Assembly: GCA_024509875.1 (NCBI GenBank)
Contig: JAMPIV010011335.1
Span: 124,001 to 188,000, forward strand
Direction: 5' to 3'
Length of the DNA: 64,000 nt
Origin: Oreohelix idahoensis
Lineage: Eukaryota; Mollusca; Gastropoda; Stylommatophora; Oreohelicidae
Positions within the stretch are counted from its first letter, which is position 1. Each line of letters opens with the position of its first letter. The notes under the pieces were generated by a model. It saw only the letters and a list, made by a program, of their open reading frames with translations. It was not told the DNA's origin and searched no databases. The position numbers were made by a program, and so were the translations under genes. This document shows positions 32,986 through 43,006 of the stretch, one piece after another.

Positions 32986-33504
32986 CTTATATATATTTAT
33001 ACATAAATATACATATATACACACACACAAATGAATACCCCATTGGAAAAATCAGACATTTAGGAGCCGAAAAACTTGATCAATGGGGGACTAACTTCTG
33101 ATGGTCAGATTGTCTCCTGTTGTATCGATCTGTATAGAGTTTCCTATCTAGACTGCATGACCCACTTTTTGTGACATAGCTGGTTTTCTACTGGAATTGT
33201 ATACTTCCATTATTTATATTTTATCTTGTTTGATGGTTATGTTCCGGTCTAAAACCATGATACAAATCCAAATAAATGTCAAAATATTCAATTTAGAAGT
33301 ATGTTCACATGATTGATATAATATTGAGCAAGCAACACTTTGCTGTGCTAACATATGTGTTAGCTGTAATCAGAGGTTAAGAAAATAGACGTCAAGGCAA
33401 TCAGTGTGTGAGCTTTAAGTTTAATGCACATACATCTGCAAGGATTATCCATCAAGCCTAAATATACGCAATCAGATATGATGTAACAACAGGATGAACA
33501 GATA

Positions 33505-33841
33505 CTTATTCATTCCTCTTCTACCGTGAGGTGTAGAGGTTTTTAAGAGAGAGCGCCATACTATTCTATCGGCTTTGTTCCATTCTAGTCCTCGGTCCTT
33601 CATAGATTGTCTAATGTTGTCCTCCAGGTCTGGATCCCTGGCTCTTAGTTTCCTGTACTTGTTGTGGTAGCCGATCTTCTCCCATTTTGCAGACATGGCC
33701 AAACCATCTCAGTTGGGACTGTTCTACTTGGGTTTTTAGGCCTTGACGTATCGTCTGGTTGCGGACCATGTCTCTTCTTGTTACTTCAGCCACCTTCCTC
33801 AGATACCTCATTTCTGAGGTTTGGAACTGGCTTTTGTGGGG
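33505..33841 (-). mobile_element. LINE-A 3' end fragment
   Basis: On the minus strand it encodes HKSQFQTSEMRYLRKVAEVT, LRWFGHVCKMGEDRLPQQ, then a shortened GRPR region and DRGLEWNKADRIVW, ending at the family 3' end near 33505 (accgtgaggtgtagagg reversed). Small deletions are visible compared with 42156-42578. It is cut at 33841 by TGTCACGAAG, another LTR-like start. Confidence 0.8.
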
Positions 33842-35790
33842 TGTCACGAAGTGGATTTAAGTTTAGAGTGTGTCTGAGTGTATAGACAAGACCCTAGTGT
33901 GAGAAAAACTGAAAAGATAGATTTAGATGAAAATGATAGTGAATGTGAAAAAGATGCGACTATTGGCTCCGAGGGTGAGAACTGAGATTGACTCTCCCTC
34001 GCCACTCCGGACGTCTTTGATAGCTATAGCCTCAACACCTCTTCCTGCCCTAAGGAGATAAGGTTAAATTAAAGATCACATACACCACAATACAGACAAC
34101 ATATAGCTACTGGACGTAAATACAGTGACTGATCCAGACTACAATTTAAAGTTTATTTACAGCAAAACAACAATCAAGTACACATCAAAGAAATAAAGTG
34201 CGTGTTCGCACACCTGAAAACAATCAAAGCACAGTTAAAGTGATTTATCATCAGCCCCAACAATTTAAAATCTGTAAGGGAAAAAGAATTTAAGATTAAA
34301 CCCAAACCACACTGAACTTGGTGGGGTCTCGGATTTCGAGCCACCACTCCAACTATCGATTCTAAATTATAATTCGAATTCCACTGTTCAGCTGTAGACT
34401 GCTACGAACTGTCTACACAATCTCTGCAGGACTTCGTTTCTACACAGCCTATACTGAAACTCCCGAACACTGCTCCACAACTAACTTCATCACTAAAACC
34501 TCAGCAGCTGTCCTCTGCTATGATCTTTAACAAAACTCGTTATCAGTTCTGTATCTCCGCTCTAACACCTTCAGAAGGAATTTTAACCATATTTCCCTTA
34601 ACGAATAGTGTAGCTGATGACTTGGGTTTGTAGACCGGATACTGGACTTGAAATGTAGCTGCTTCACTGCTGACTAATCTGGATTTACCTGCCTGGTTAT
34701 CCCTTTCCGGATTTAGGGCCGTCGGCTTTATTATGACCGAATTTACACAAACCCAACCTCCAGGCGATGTGCCTCCTTTGGAGTTGGTATATTGAGCTTA
34801 GAGATCGGGATTTAAACGAACACGTTCCCGCTGAAGCATGGGGGCTTCACTGCCAGAGAACTGGTTCGTTCCCGCTGAAGATTGGTGCTTCACTGCAAGA
34901 GAACTGTTTCGTTCCTTCTGATGCCCACTGACTTGGCGTCGGTACCACCGCGTCACCAATTCTCTTTTTCCTCTGGCGTTGTCTCGTCTCTTCTACAGAG
35001 AAGAACGGTTTTCTTTGGCAAGCTGTAATGGTCGAACTGGCACCTGTATCTGCGTGCCATGAAACCGTTTTGCAATAATCGAATTTCCCACTTTTAAGAG
35101 CAAGCGAATATGCTTACGTTACACAGCTGGAATCTGGAGACCACGAGAACGCAAATTAAAATGTTCTGTTATTTATAATTAGAATAACCACCAAAACCTC
35201 CACTCCATACGTCATAGCATCGCGTCTCCCTGAAACCAATAATATCCTGGCATTTTATAAACTACTGAAATCCCCCAATGATAATGCCGGCCCTTCATGA
35301 CTCGTGCTATTATCGACTGCGCGTCCAAAAATTGCATAATGTTGCATTGACTGCGTGAGCGCTATTAACTTTTGATTCGTTCAACGTAATCTGGGTAATG
35401 GCCCCCCCCCCCCCCCCCTAATATCACGCGCTTACTACAACAAATGTTACAGCGATTATTTAAACAAAGCAAAAATATGACTACTTGAATGAAATTACTA
35501 CAGAGAAAAGCACTGGTGCAAATCTGTACAAAACTACAGTAATCCCTATGGAAAAAAAAACCGCATAAATTCCCTACAAAGAGAGACTAAACTCCACTAC
35601 TATTCATAGAGAAGAAGATAAGATAGAACTCCACCGTAATCCCCTCCTGAAAAAGAACGTTTATACTACAAGGAGAAGAAACATGGACCTGTTGAAAAAA
35701 TAAACTACAGTACAGTATCACATGGGGGATGAACAGATACATACTTTATTTTCCAAAAATTATGCCACCGTTTCTGTCAGATGTATTATT
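33842..35790. other. Possible LTR-related stretch, non-coding
   Basis: Begins TGTCACGAAG immediately at the cut end of LINE-A. A pair of about 50-bp direct repeats (gttcccgctgaag...cttcactgc...gagaactg) occurs at about 34824-34910. On the minus strand TGGTGACGCGGTGG near 34945-34958 could be a primer-binding site. A 17-C run lies at 35402-35418. No protein domain was recognised, so the element assignment is tentative. Confidence 0.3.
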
Positions 35791-35792
35791 GT

Positions 35793-36222
35793 TCAGAAAT
35801 TTAAAAAATTTACAAAAAAAAATGTTTCAGTCTCCAATCTCACGATCTGAGATGCACTGTGAATATTGAGGATGTGGCATAGACTCCGTAGATGGAAGGT
35901 TTTGAGCTTTCTTTCTTGCTTTGCATAAGTTGTCAAGTCTCGCTGCCAAATAGAAGTGTGCTGGTGACGCAGGCATTCTATACCACAGCTTTGGTCTTCG
36001 CTGTAAGTTTGGAGTTTCTCCAAACATGCATTGTAAGGCAGGCAAAGGTGGCTGCAGCTTTGCCAATTCATAGTTATCTCTAGTGATAACTGGTGCAACA
36101 TCCACATCCTGACCCCGCACATTTGTTTTCTTTAGACTTATTGTGAGGCTAAAGTCCATGCACCCTTGCAAGCGATTCATCAAGCTCTGACTTTGAGTGA
36201 CGATTGCAGTGAATAACAAGTC
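35793..36222 (-). mobile_element. LINE-G RT fragment
   Basis: On the minus strand the frames read DFSLTISLKKTNVRGQDVDV, then YELAKLQ, and in another frame YAKQERKLKTFHLRSL. This is the post-catalytic part of another LINE RT family (GLTISLKKT..., later FHLRSLR.IL). Deletions have joined distant parts and the frame shifts between them. It is a short, inactive relic. Confidence 0.65.
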
Positions 36223-36543
36223 TCTTATAGTGATCCATCTTATTTTTATTTTGGCTTCAGCCTTGCGAGGCTAAACAGTCGGTCATCTGACCTAGTGTGA
36301 AGGTATATTCCTTCAATTGTATCTCTGAATGCATGTTCCAAGAACAAGGCAAAGAAGATCCTGAAGAGGGTCTCAATTCAGGATAAAGGAGGAAAAAAAA
36401 GGCATGTACAAAATTTGGATATCTAAATTTATGCTACCATATATACAATAACTAGTCAGCAAGGATATGGGCATAAGCCAAAAAGCAACAACTGAACATA
36501 CTACCTAAAATTACAGGCAATTTATTTATAATTATACACCATT
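36223..36543. other. Non-coding stretch
   Basis: No gene or clear repeat edge seen between the LINE-G relic and the LINE-B insertion. Confidence 0.45.
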
Positions 36544-36555
36544 AAGGGTTGAACT

Positions 36556-37439
36556 TTCTTTTCTTACTAGCAATAGACTGGGTTATGAGAACATTGACAA
36601 CACACAACAGAAATGGAATCCAGTGGACTCTGACTAAGCAGTTGGATGATCTGGATTTTGCTGATGACTTAGCTCTTCTGTCCCATAACCGTAATCAGAT
36701 GCAGGACAAATTGAAAACACTAGATGAGAGGTCACAGCAATTGGGTCTGAAAATACACAGGGAAAAGACAAAGATAATGAGAATAAATGCAGGTAATGAT
36801 AACAGGGTTGAACTTGAAGATACACCAATACAAGATGTAGAATCGTACACATATCTTGGTAGTAATATAGACAAAGTTGGAGGGACAGACAGTGATATCA
36901 AAATAAGAATACAAAAAGCAAGCGGAGCTTTCATTGCATTGGGAAATATATGGAGATCAAGAGAAATCGGATCCAACACGAAAATAAGAATCTTCAACTC
37001 AAATGTGAAGTCAGTCCTATTGTATGGCTCTGAGACATGGAGAATGAAAAAGACAACAACCAAAAAGCTACAGACTTTCATAAATGGGTGCTTGCGTAGA
37101 ATAGAGGGGTTGAAATGGTATGACAAGGTTACCAACGTGGAACTGATGACAAGAACTAGACAAGTGCCAGTGGAACAAGAGATGAGAAGACGATGGAGAT
37201 GGATAGGACACACACTGAGGAAACCTGTTGATAGCATTACAAGGCAGTCCTTGTTCTGGAACCCCCAGGGCAAGAGAAGCAGAGGTAGACCAAGAAGCAC
37301 ATGGAGAAGAGAGCTGGAAACAGAGGTGAAAATGATAAGGAGAACATGGAAAGAACTTGAGATGATGGCACGTGACAGGAGGACTTGGCATGTGTTTGTT
37401 GAAGGCCTATGCTCCTTTGGGAGTGGAGCGTTATGAATG
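36556..37439 (+). mobile_element. LINE-B, 5'-truncated insertion
   Basis: Flanked by a perfect 12-bp duplication aagggttgaact at 36544-36555 and 37440-37451. It encodes the last 290 residues of the RT without a frame break: FLLAIDWVMRT, DLDFADDLALLSHN, YLGSNIDKVGGTDSDI, LLYGSETWRMK, RWRWIGHTLRKP and GKRSRGRPRSTWRREL. It ends with the stop tga at the extreme 3' end (ttatgaatg). Because the frame is whole and the duplication perfect, this is one of the younger insertions. It lacks the endonuclease and most of the RT fingers, so it was never able to move by itself. Confidence 0.92.
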
Positions 37440-37455
37440 AAGGGTTGAACTGGAT

Positions 37456-37592
37456 ATTTTTCTTCATTTTTTAAATATAAACAAATTCTATACGTTTGTT
37501 CTTTTGTACTTCAAGATGAGGAGACATGTAATGCCTCTCTCTGGTATGTACCTCTTTGTGTTTATTAAGATTATGTTTTTGATTGTAGCCTC
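37456..37592 (-). pseudogene. Zinc-finger gene, last finger beyond the LINE insertion
   Basis: On the minus strand, GGYNQKHNLNKHKEVHTRER is the second half of a C2H2 finger (aromatic, leucine and both histidines present). A C-terminal tail follows to a stop near 37456. Its first half, KPYKCDL, lies at about 38165-38185 on the other side of a LINE insertion. An in-frame stop precedes it (TYTK-stop at about 38188), so this finger may already have been untranslated before the LINE arrived. Confidence 0.65.
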
Positions 37593-37597
37593 CACAG

Positions 37598-38159
37598 ATA
37601 TAATAACAGAAGATGGCAGATGTGAAACAGAAATCAAGAAGAGAATAGGAATGGCCAGAGCTACATTCAACAACATGAAACATATACTGACATCTAAACA
37701 GTTATGTCACAAATTAAAACTGAGAATCATAAAGTGTTATATATATTCTGCATTTCTGTATGGTGCTGAAACATGGACGATGAATAAGCATTTGGAAGAA
37801 AGAATTGAGGCTCTTGAAATGTGGATATATAGAAGAATGGGGCGTATCTCATGGAAAGAGATGAAAACAAATAAAGAGGTCCTAGAAAATCTAGGTATGA
37901 AAAGAGAACTAATGAGGGAAATCAAGGTTCGGCAGCTAAAATACTTTGGCCACATAAAAAGGCATAACACCTTGCAGAAGACCATAACAGAGGGGGGAGC
38001 TGAAGGCATACGTGCAAGGGGAAGACAGCGCTATAAGTGGGAAGGTAACATCAAGAGATGGACAGGAAAGAGTCTATCAGAGTGCACCACCAAGACAAGA
38101 GACGTTGGAGATCCATTACAGCCAACCTTCGTTGTGGAGATGGCAACTGATGATGATGA
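37598..38159 (+). mobile_element. LINE-F insertion in the zinc-finger gene
   Basis: A 5'-truncated LINE: ARATFNNMKHILTSKQLC, LYGAETWTMNKHLEE, EMWIYRRMGRISWKEMKTNK, YFGHIKRHNTLQK and the end block KWEGNIKRWTGKSLSE, with a gatgatgatgac tail. A 5-bp duplication cacag is present at 37593-37597 and 38160-38164. A GAT-type tail is usual in RTE-like LINEs. It splits a C2H2 finger of a minus-strand gene, so the insertion is in coding sequence or former coding sequence. It lacks the endonuclease and the RT core. Confidence 0.85.
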
Positions 38160-38188
38160 CACAGTGCAAATCACATTTATATGGTTTC

Positions 38189-38852
38189 TATTTGGTATAT
38201 GTGTGATTGTGTGAAATAAGGCTACTTTTCTCAGCAAATCCAACACCACAAATGTCACATTTATATGGTTTCCCTTCAGTATGTTCGTGTGAGATAAGAC
38301 TACTTTTCTCAGCAAATCTAACACCACAAATATCACATTTATATGGTTTTTCTCCTGTAAAGAAACATTTATGTAAAATAAAACTACTTTTATAAGGAAG
38401 TCCAACACCACAAATTTCACATTTATAATTTGGCTTTTCTCCTGTATGTGTTTTTTTGTGACGGTGCAGGTGACTTGGAAAAATAAAACATGCACCACAA
38501 ACATCACACTTGTGAGGTCTCTCATCTGTATGTCTCTTTTTATGTGTATTTAGATTAAAACTTCGAGAAAAGTCTGCACCACATATATCACATTTATATG
38601 GCTTTTCTCCAGCATGTTTTGTTTTGTGACGTTGTAGGTAACTTGGGAAAATAAAACATAAACCACAAACATCACACTTGTAAGGTCCCTCTCCTGCATG
38701 TATTTTGTTGTGTCTGTGAAGTTCAAGTGATGAAGTAAAACAGCTACTACAAACATCACACTTGTATGATTTTTTAATTATATGTATGACTCTGTACTGT
38801 TGTGCACTGCTGTGCATCATAACATCTCCACTTCTGCCACTGTCTTGAACAT
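38189..38852 (-). CDS. C2H2 zinc-finger protein, finger exon
   Basis: A DNA-binding protein of the Krueppel type, nuclear by family. Starting at a splice acceptor (ttcctcgtacag before 38852, phase 1), it encodes about 20 linker residues and then seven fingers. Fingers 1-4 are complete (for example YKCDVCGLCFIFPSYLQRH). Finger 5 lacks its final histidine (HKCFF). Fingers 6 and 7 have shortened histidine spacing (SHEHTEGKPYKC, SHNHTYTK). The frame stops at about 38189; further finger sequence lies beyond the stop. Linkers are TGEKP or AGEKP type in the first five. Fingers 6 and 7 are near duplicates, so array growth was recent. Loss of histidines and the stop suggest the C-terminal end is decaying, but fingers 1-4 could still be functional. 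Confidence 0.8.
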
Positions 38853-38925
38853 CTGTACGAGGAAAAGAAAACAAATGAACTATATTTTTTTGTTAAAATC
38901 TTCATTTTTAAAGTTATCATATCAC

Positions 38926-39157
38926 CATTCTCAGTCTGACAAATGTTTACTTCTTGACAGTTTATGAAATTCTCAGATTCTTCATTATCAAGCAATATTG
39001 TCTTTGCATTATCCTTTATTGCTTCTTCAGAAAAACAAACACCTCTCTTATTTACTATATTGTTCATTTTATTGCTACTTTCCTGCGGCAACATATCCTC
39101 AGGATAGTCAAGACTGAAGTATGCAACATCATGTACATTTCTTTCCCAGACCTCGTT
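38926..39157 (-). CDS. Candidate upstream exon of the zinc-finger gene
   Basis: On the minus strand an acceptor (catctcaccag before 39157) is followed by 77 open codons, NEVWERNVHDVAYFSL onwards to ICQTEN. A candidate donor (aatg/gtgata) lies at 38925/38926. The exon is 232 bp, phase 0 in and phase 1 out. The phase-1 end fits the phase-1 acceptor of the finger exon at 38852. The intron (38853-38925, 73 bp) has a good pyrimidine tract and cag. No domain is recognised; acidic, Ser/Asn-rich sequence is usual N-terminal to finger arrays. The donor is weak, so the boundary is uncertain. Confidence 0.45.
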
Positions 39158-39345
39158 CTGGTGAGATGAAATTGTGTACAGGGGAGAAGAAGGAATACAC
39201 ACTATTCAAAAAAAAAATATATAATTACTTCAGGTAAAGTTACACAATTAATTTCAAAGAAGTTTATGAAATTTAAAAAAGGAAAAGAAAGCATTGCCAG
39301 AGATAACAAGAGTGATGCATATGAAAGTGTAATAAATTATGTGTG

Positions 39346-40430
39346 AAAATATCTATTGATTTTGAAAAGGCTTTCAACAGCATACACAGGGACAGCCTAT
39401 GGAAAATACTGAGGGCTTATGGAATTCCTAGCTGCATTGTTTCCTTTATTCTAACTTTACATGCAGTGTGGGTTAAGCAACCTAACTTTGAGGTGAAGAC
39501 AGCAGTACGACTGGGATGCCCCTCATCAACTTTATTTTTTGACAGTCACAGACTGAATAATGAGCCAGACAACAGAGGGCAGTCCAAGAAGAATTAGATG
39601 GACAACATTTTCTACACTGGAAGACCTGGAATATGCAGATGACATTGCACTACTCGCACATTCACATCAATACATCCAAGAAAAAACCGATAGACTGAAT
39701 AAGTATAGCCAGCAGGTGGGTCTGAACATCAATCTGAAAAAGACAGAGGTCATGACACAATGTAGGCAATCCTGAGCCAATAACAATAAGGAACCAGAAG
39801 CTAGAACAGACATATTTCCTTACCTAGGATGCATAGTAACACCAGACGGTGGAACAAGCAAGGACATCAACAACAGAATGAATAAAGCAAGAACAGCCTT
39901 TGCTAGTCTCAACAACATCTAGAAGTCTTCCCAGTACAGCAAAAACACAAAATTAAGATTATATTTATATGAGAGCTGTGTACTTTCTGTGCTTCTCTAT
40001 GGTGCGGAATGCTGGAGAGTAACAGAGAAGGAAATGTCGAAACTGTCCTCTTTCCACACAATGTGCCTTAGAAAAATTCACTGAATCTTTATTCGGAGTA
40101 ACCAAGAGGACATGCACACCATCACAGCTGGCAGACGCTGGAGTTGGGTTGGCCACGTCCTCAGAAAGGAATCTGTTGCAATTACAAGAACAGCAATGCT
40201 ATGGACCCCTGAAGGAAAGCGAAAGAGAGTCTGACAAAAACAACTTGGCGGAGGACTGTGGAGGCTGAAATGCAAAGAATGAACCAGAGTTGGGGCACTG
40301 TATGAAGGATGGCGGCCAACCGAACAAAGTGGAAGCAATTTGTTGCTGCCCTCCAAGACGCCACCAGGCGTGATGGCCACTGGCTTTGACAGTCGGTGGC
40401 TAAGGAACAAAGAGGAAGAAGAAGTAGAAA
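39346..40430 (+). mobile_element. LINE-E, 5'-truncated copy
   Basis: Begins inside the RT: SIDFEKAFNSIHRDSLWKIL, then an EYADDIALLAHSH catalytic block at about 39630, INLKKTEVM, the YLGCIVTPDGG-type segment near 39825-39850, LLYGAECWRVTEKEM at about 39995, and WVGHVLRK near 40145. Several frame breaks are present. The 3' end carries a short untranslated tail with the hairpin acgccaccaggcgt (about 40360-40373) and a gaagaagaag end at about 40411-40423. The same 3' tail occurs at 52461 and in the SINE at 7100-7434. It is inactive. Confidence 0.85.
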
Positions 40431-40901
40431 ATAACTAATGATCAAATAACTAAATGTGCTGGCATTAACAATAACAATTGGTGTTAACAGATGACGTGTT
40501 TTACAATGCAATCTGGATAAGTTGTCCAAGGTACCATCTGAAGTCCTTCTACTTATCTGAATTTTGCTCAAAGAGGAAATTTACTTCAGAATTAGTGGTA
40601 AAGCATGATGCAATTATTTTAAATACTCAGAAATAGATTATGATTTAAATTTGTCTGTTTTTTTAAAAGTTTTAAGGAGCAATTCAGCGAAAACTAAAAT
40701 GTAGTGTCAAGCTAACTGCTAGTAGCATTGTAAAAAGTGTATTACCACTCGAATCTTGGTTTAGTATTTCTGCGTGCTCTGTTAGCAGTTCCTAGAGCGA
40801 TAATTTGCAGGAAAATTAAGCTGATATAAGTTACTGCCCCATAACAAGGACTTTCCTGTCCCTATTGTCTAGTATTTTCCTTCTTTCTCTTACGCATGCA
40901 T

Positions 40902-41175
40902 ACCCCCTTTGCAGGGTAGAGAGTTATCAAACCTTGGGACAGTACACACACGCCAAAGTGGGCCTGGTGTAACCTGTTCTGAGTCTAGGATGCTCCCTGG
41001 GGTGAAAAAAAAGCCCAAAACCAACCCCAATCGTCTGGTACCGTGTAGCTGCACGGCGGGTTGCTGCGCCATCGTCTGGGGGCTTGTGTAGAGGCGCCAC
41101 CACCATACCATATTGATCGTGCAAAGGGTAAAAGAGTCTAGTTACTCGCACCCTATGGGGATCTAAGCAAGCAAG
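40902..41175. mobile_element. SINE-like insert with perfect TSD
   Basis: A 274-bp insert flanked by ctcttacgcatgcat (15 bp, perfect) at 40887-40901 and 41176-41190. It encodes nothing recognisable. It ends with ctaagcaagcaag, a tetranucleotide tail much like the actaagtaagtaag end of LINE-A. It is GC-richer than its surroundings. I did not find a clear tRNA-like A/B box pair, so its origin (SINE or a very short non-autonomous LINE) is open. Confidence 0.75.
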
Positions 41176-41190
41176 CTCTTACGCATGCAT

Positions 41191-41876
41191 GCCAAACACT
41201 GGTTTACGTTTATTATTTACTATTCACAGGCCTCTGGTTTCACTCTTTGTTTTTTCTTCAAATCTCAGACGTATAGTCCTACTGCTGTCAGTTTAATGCA
41301 AGCCCTTTCTCACAAACTCAGGTGAATCTGGGCTCACTCATTCAGCCAGATGATTATGTGCTTGCTGATTTAATTAATGTTAGCGTAGTAATCTACTGAC
41401 AGAAGCTCAGCCATTCATTAACCTATCACCTGTTCATCAGGTCATGTAGTACTGTAGCTTAGGCACTGAAGGCAGAACATCTACTTCCAAATCTTAGTTG
41501 GGACAGAAAAATTATTCATTTTATCCTAAGATTCCAGTCATCAAAACTCGATTTAACTAGAGTCTTTTGACAAAGCCAAAGAAGACATTTGGCTGGGACC
41601 TTTAGAAACACATCTGCTTAAGCAAAATTTGATTTAAGTGAATTCTGCTTCAGTGGGCTGCATTGTTTATTCTAAATACAATATGTAAACGGTGAAGTAA
41701 ATTGCTGCCAGTCAAGTCTGAGCAATTAATATTTATTTAGCAAAAAGCTGAATGCGTAACGATAAGTGAAAATTTTCTGTCCCAAACTTTCTGTCAAAAA
41801 CTTTTTCATTTCTACTGGTCTACAACCTTTTTTTCCAAACATCCAAAATATTCTAAAATTAGAAGTTTATTTAGGT
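41191..41876. other. Non-coding stretch
   Basis: AT-rich DNA between two insertions, holding their duplicated target edges. No gene seen. Confidence 0.5.
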
Positions 41877-41891
41877 GACTTTTCCAGCACA

Positions 41892-42578
41892 AAACAAAAT
41901 CCATGGTGATATCACGAGAAGAAAGAAAACATCAGATTAAGTTGGGAGAACAGGTCCTGGAGCAGGTCGACCACTTTAAATATCTTGGAGCTATTATAGA
42001 CCGAAAGGGGGGCATCAAAGAAGAGTTGGCCACTCGAAAAGCAGCGGCTGGGAGACTTTATCAGGCCATAAATCGAGGATTCCTCAGCAAGAAAGAGGTT
42101 GGTAAGAAAACGAAGATGGCTGTATACCGCTCCACCTATGTCTCAGTCTTGACATATGGATGTGAGTCATGGGCAAATGACTACAACCCACAAAAGCCAG
42201 ATCCAAACCTCAGAAATGAGGTATCTGAGGAAGGTGGTTGAAGTAACGAGAAGAGACATGGTCCGCAACCAGATGATACGTCAAGGCCTAAAATCCCACC
42301 CACTGCAGACCCAAATAGAACAGTCCCAACTAAGATGGTTTGGCCATGTCTGCAGAATGGGAGAAGATCGGCTACCACGACAAGCATGGGAAACAAAGAG
42401 CCAGGGATCCAGACCTCCAGGACGACCCAGAGTCTGCTGGGAGGACAACATTAGACAATCTTTGAAGGACCGAGGACTAGAATGGAACCAGGCCAGGAAG
42501 AAGACAGCTGATAGAATAGTCTGGCGCTCTCTCTTCCAAACCTCTACACCTCATGGTAGAAGGGGAATGACTAAGTAA
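41892..42578 (+). mobile_element. LINE-A, 5'-truncated insertion
   Basis: Flanked by a perfect 15-bp duplication gacttttccagcaca at 41877-41891 and 42579-42593. It starts within the post-catalytic part (MVISREERKHQIKLGEQVL) and runs to the true 3' end. The protein ends DRIVWRSLFQTSTPHGRRG and MTK, with the stop taa inside the terminal ctaagtaa. One base too many near 42174 (gggcaaatgac for gggcaatgac) shifts the frame. It is a clear, recent, inactive insertion and defines the 3' end of the family. Confidence 0.92.
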
Positions 42579-42883
42579 GACTTTTCCAGCACATGTTTGG
42601 AAATATCTGGTTATTTTGGACGAGTTTGGGCTATTTTCGAATGCAGTTTGGGCACCTCTGGCTACTCTTCGAACATCATTTGGACAACATTTGAAACCCT
42701 AAAAAATCCTGTTTCCAAAATAAAGCCATCCCGTGGATTTCAGATAAACAGTTACAGATCTATATAATGAAATAAAGTGGAGATCAAGTCTTGGCTTCTT
42801 CTTTCAAAACTCACAACTGTGAACTCTTCCCGTCACTGAGTCCAAATTTTACAAATAGGGCCAATAATTTTTATACTCTATAG

Positions 42884-43006
42884 CAGCGATGTTCAACCTT
42901 TTTCAATTCAATGCACACTGAACAAAGTGCTAAAATTGTCAAAGAACACCACCAGTTACTTTAAGGAGATATTTTATCATTAAAAAAACCAAGTATTAAG
43001 ATTGTG
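42884..43006. mobile_element. hAT transposon, left end
   Basis: Starts CAGCGATGTTCAACC at 42884 and pairs with the inverted right end at 50277-50291 (ggttgaaaatcactg). An 8-bp duplication ctctatag lies at 42876-42883 and again at 50292-50299. Terminal CAG...TTCAACC and an 8-bp duplication are the hAT hallmarks. LINE-A begins at 43007 and separates this end from the rest of the transposon. A second copy of this end is at 46201 because of the tandem duplication, with its flank changed to ctctacag. Confidence 0.85.

Noticed and set aside
38031..38525. Second frame through the zinc-finger exon
   Set aside because: Its regular pattern (HINV..VVLDLL) is the finger repeat read out of frame.
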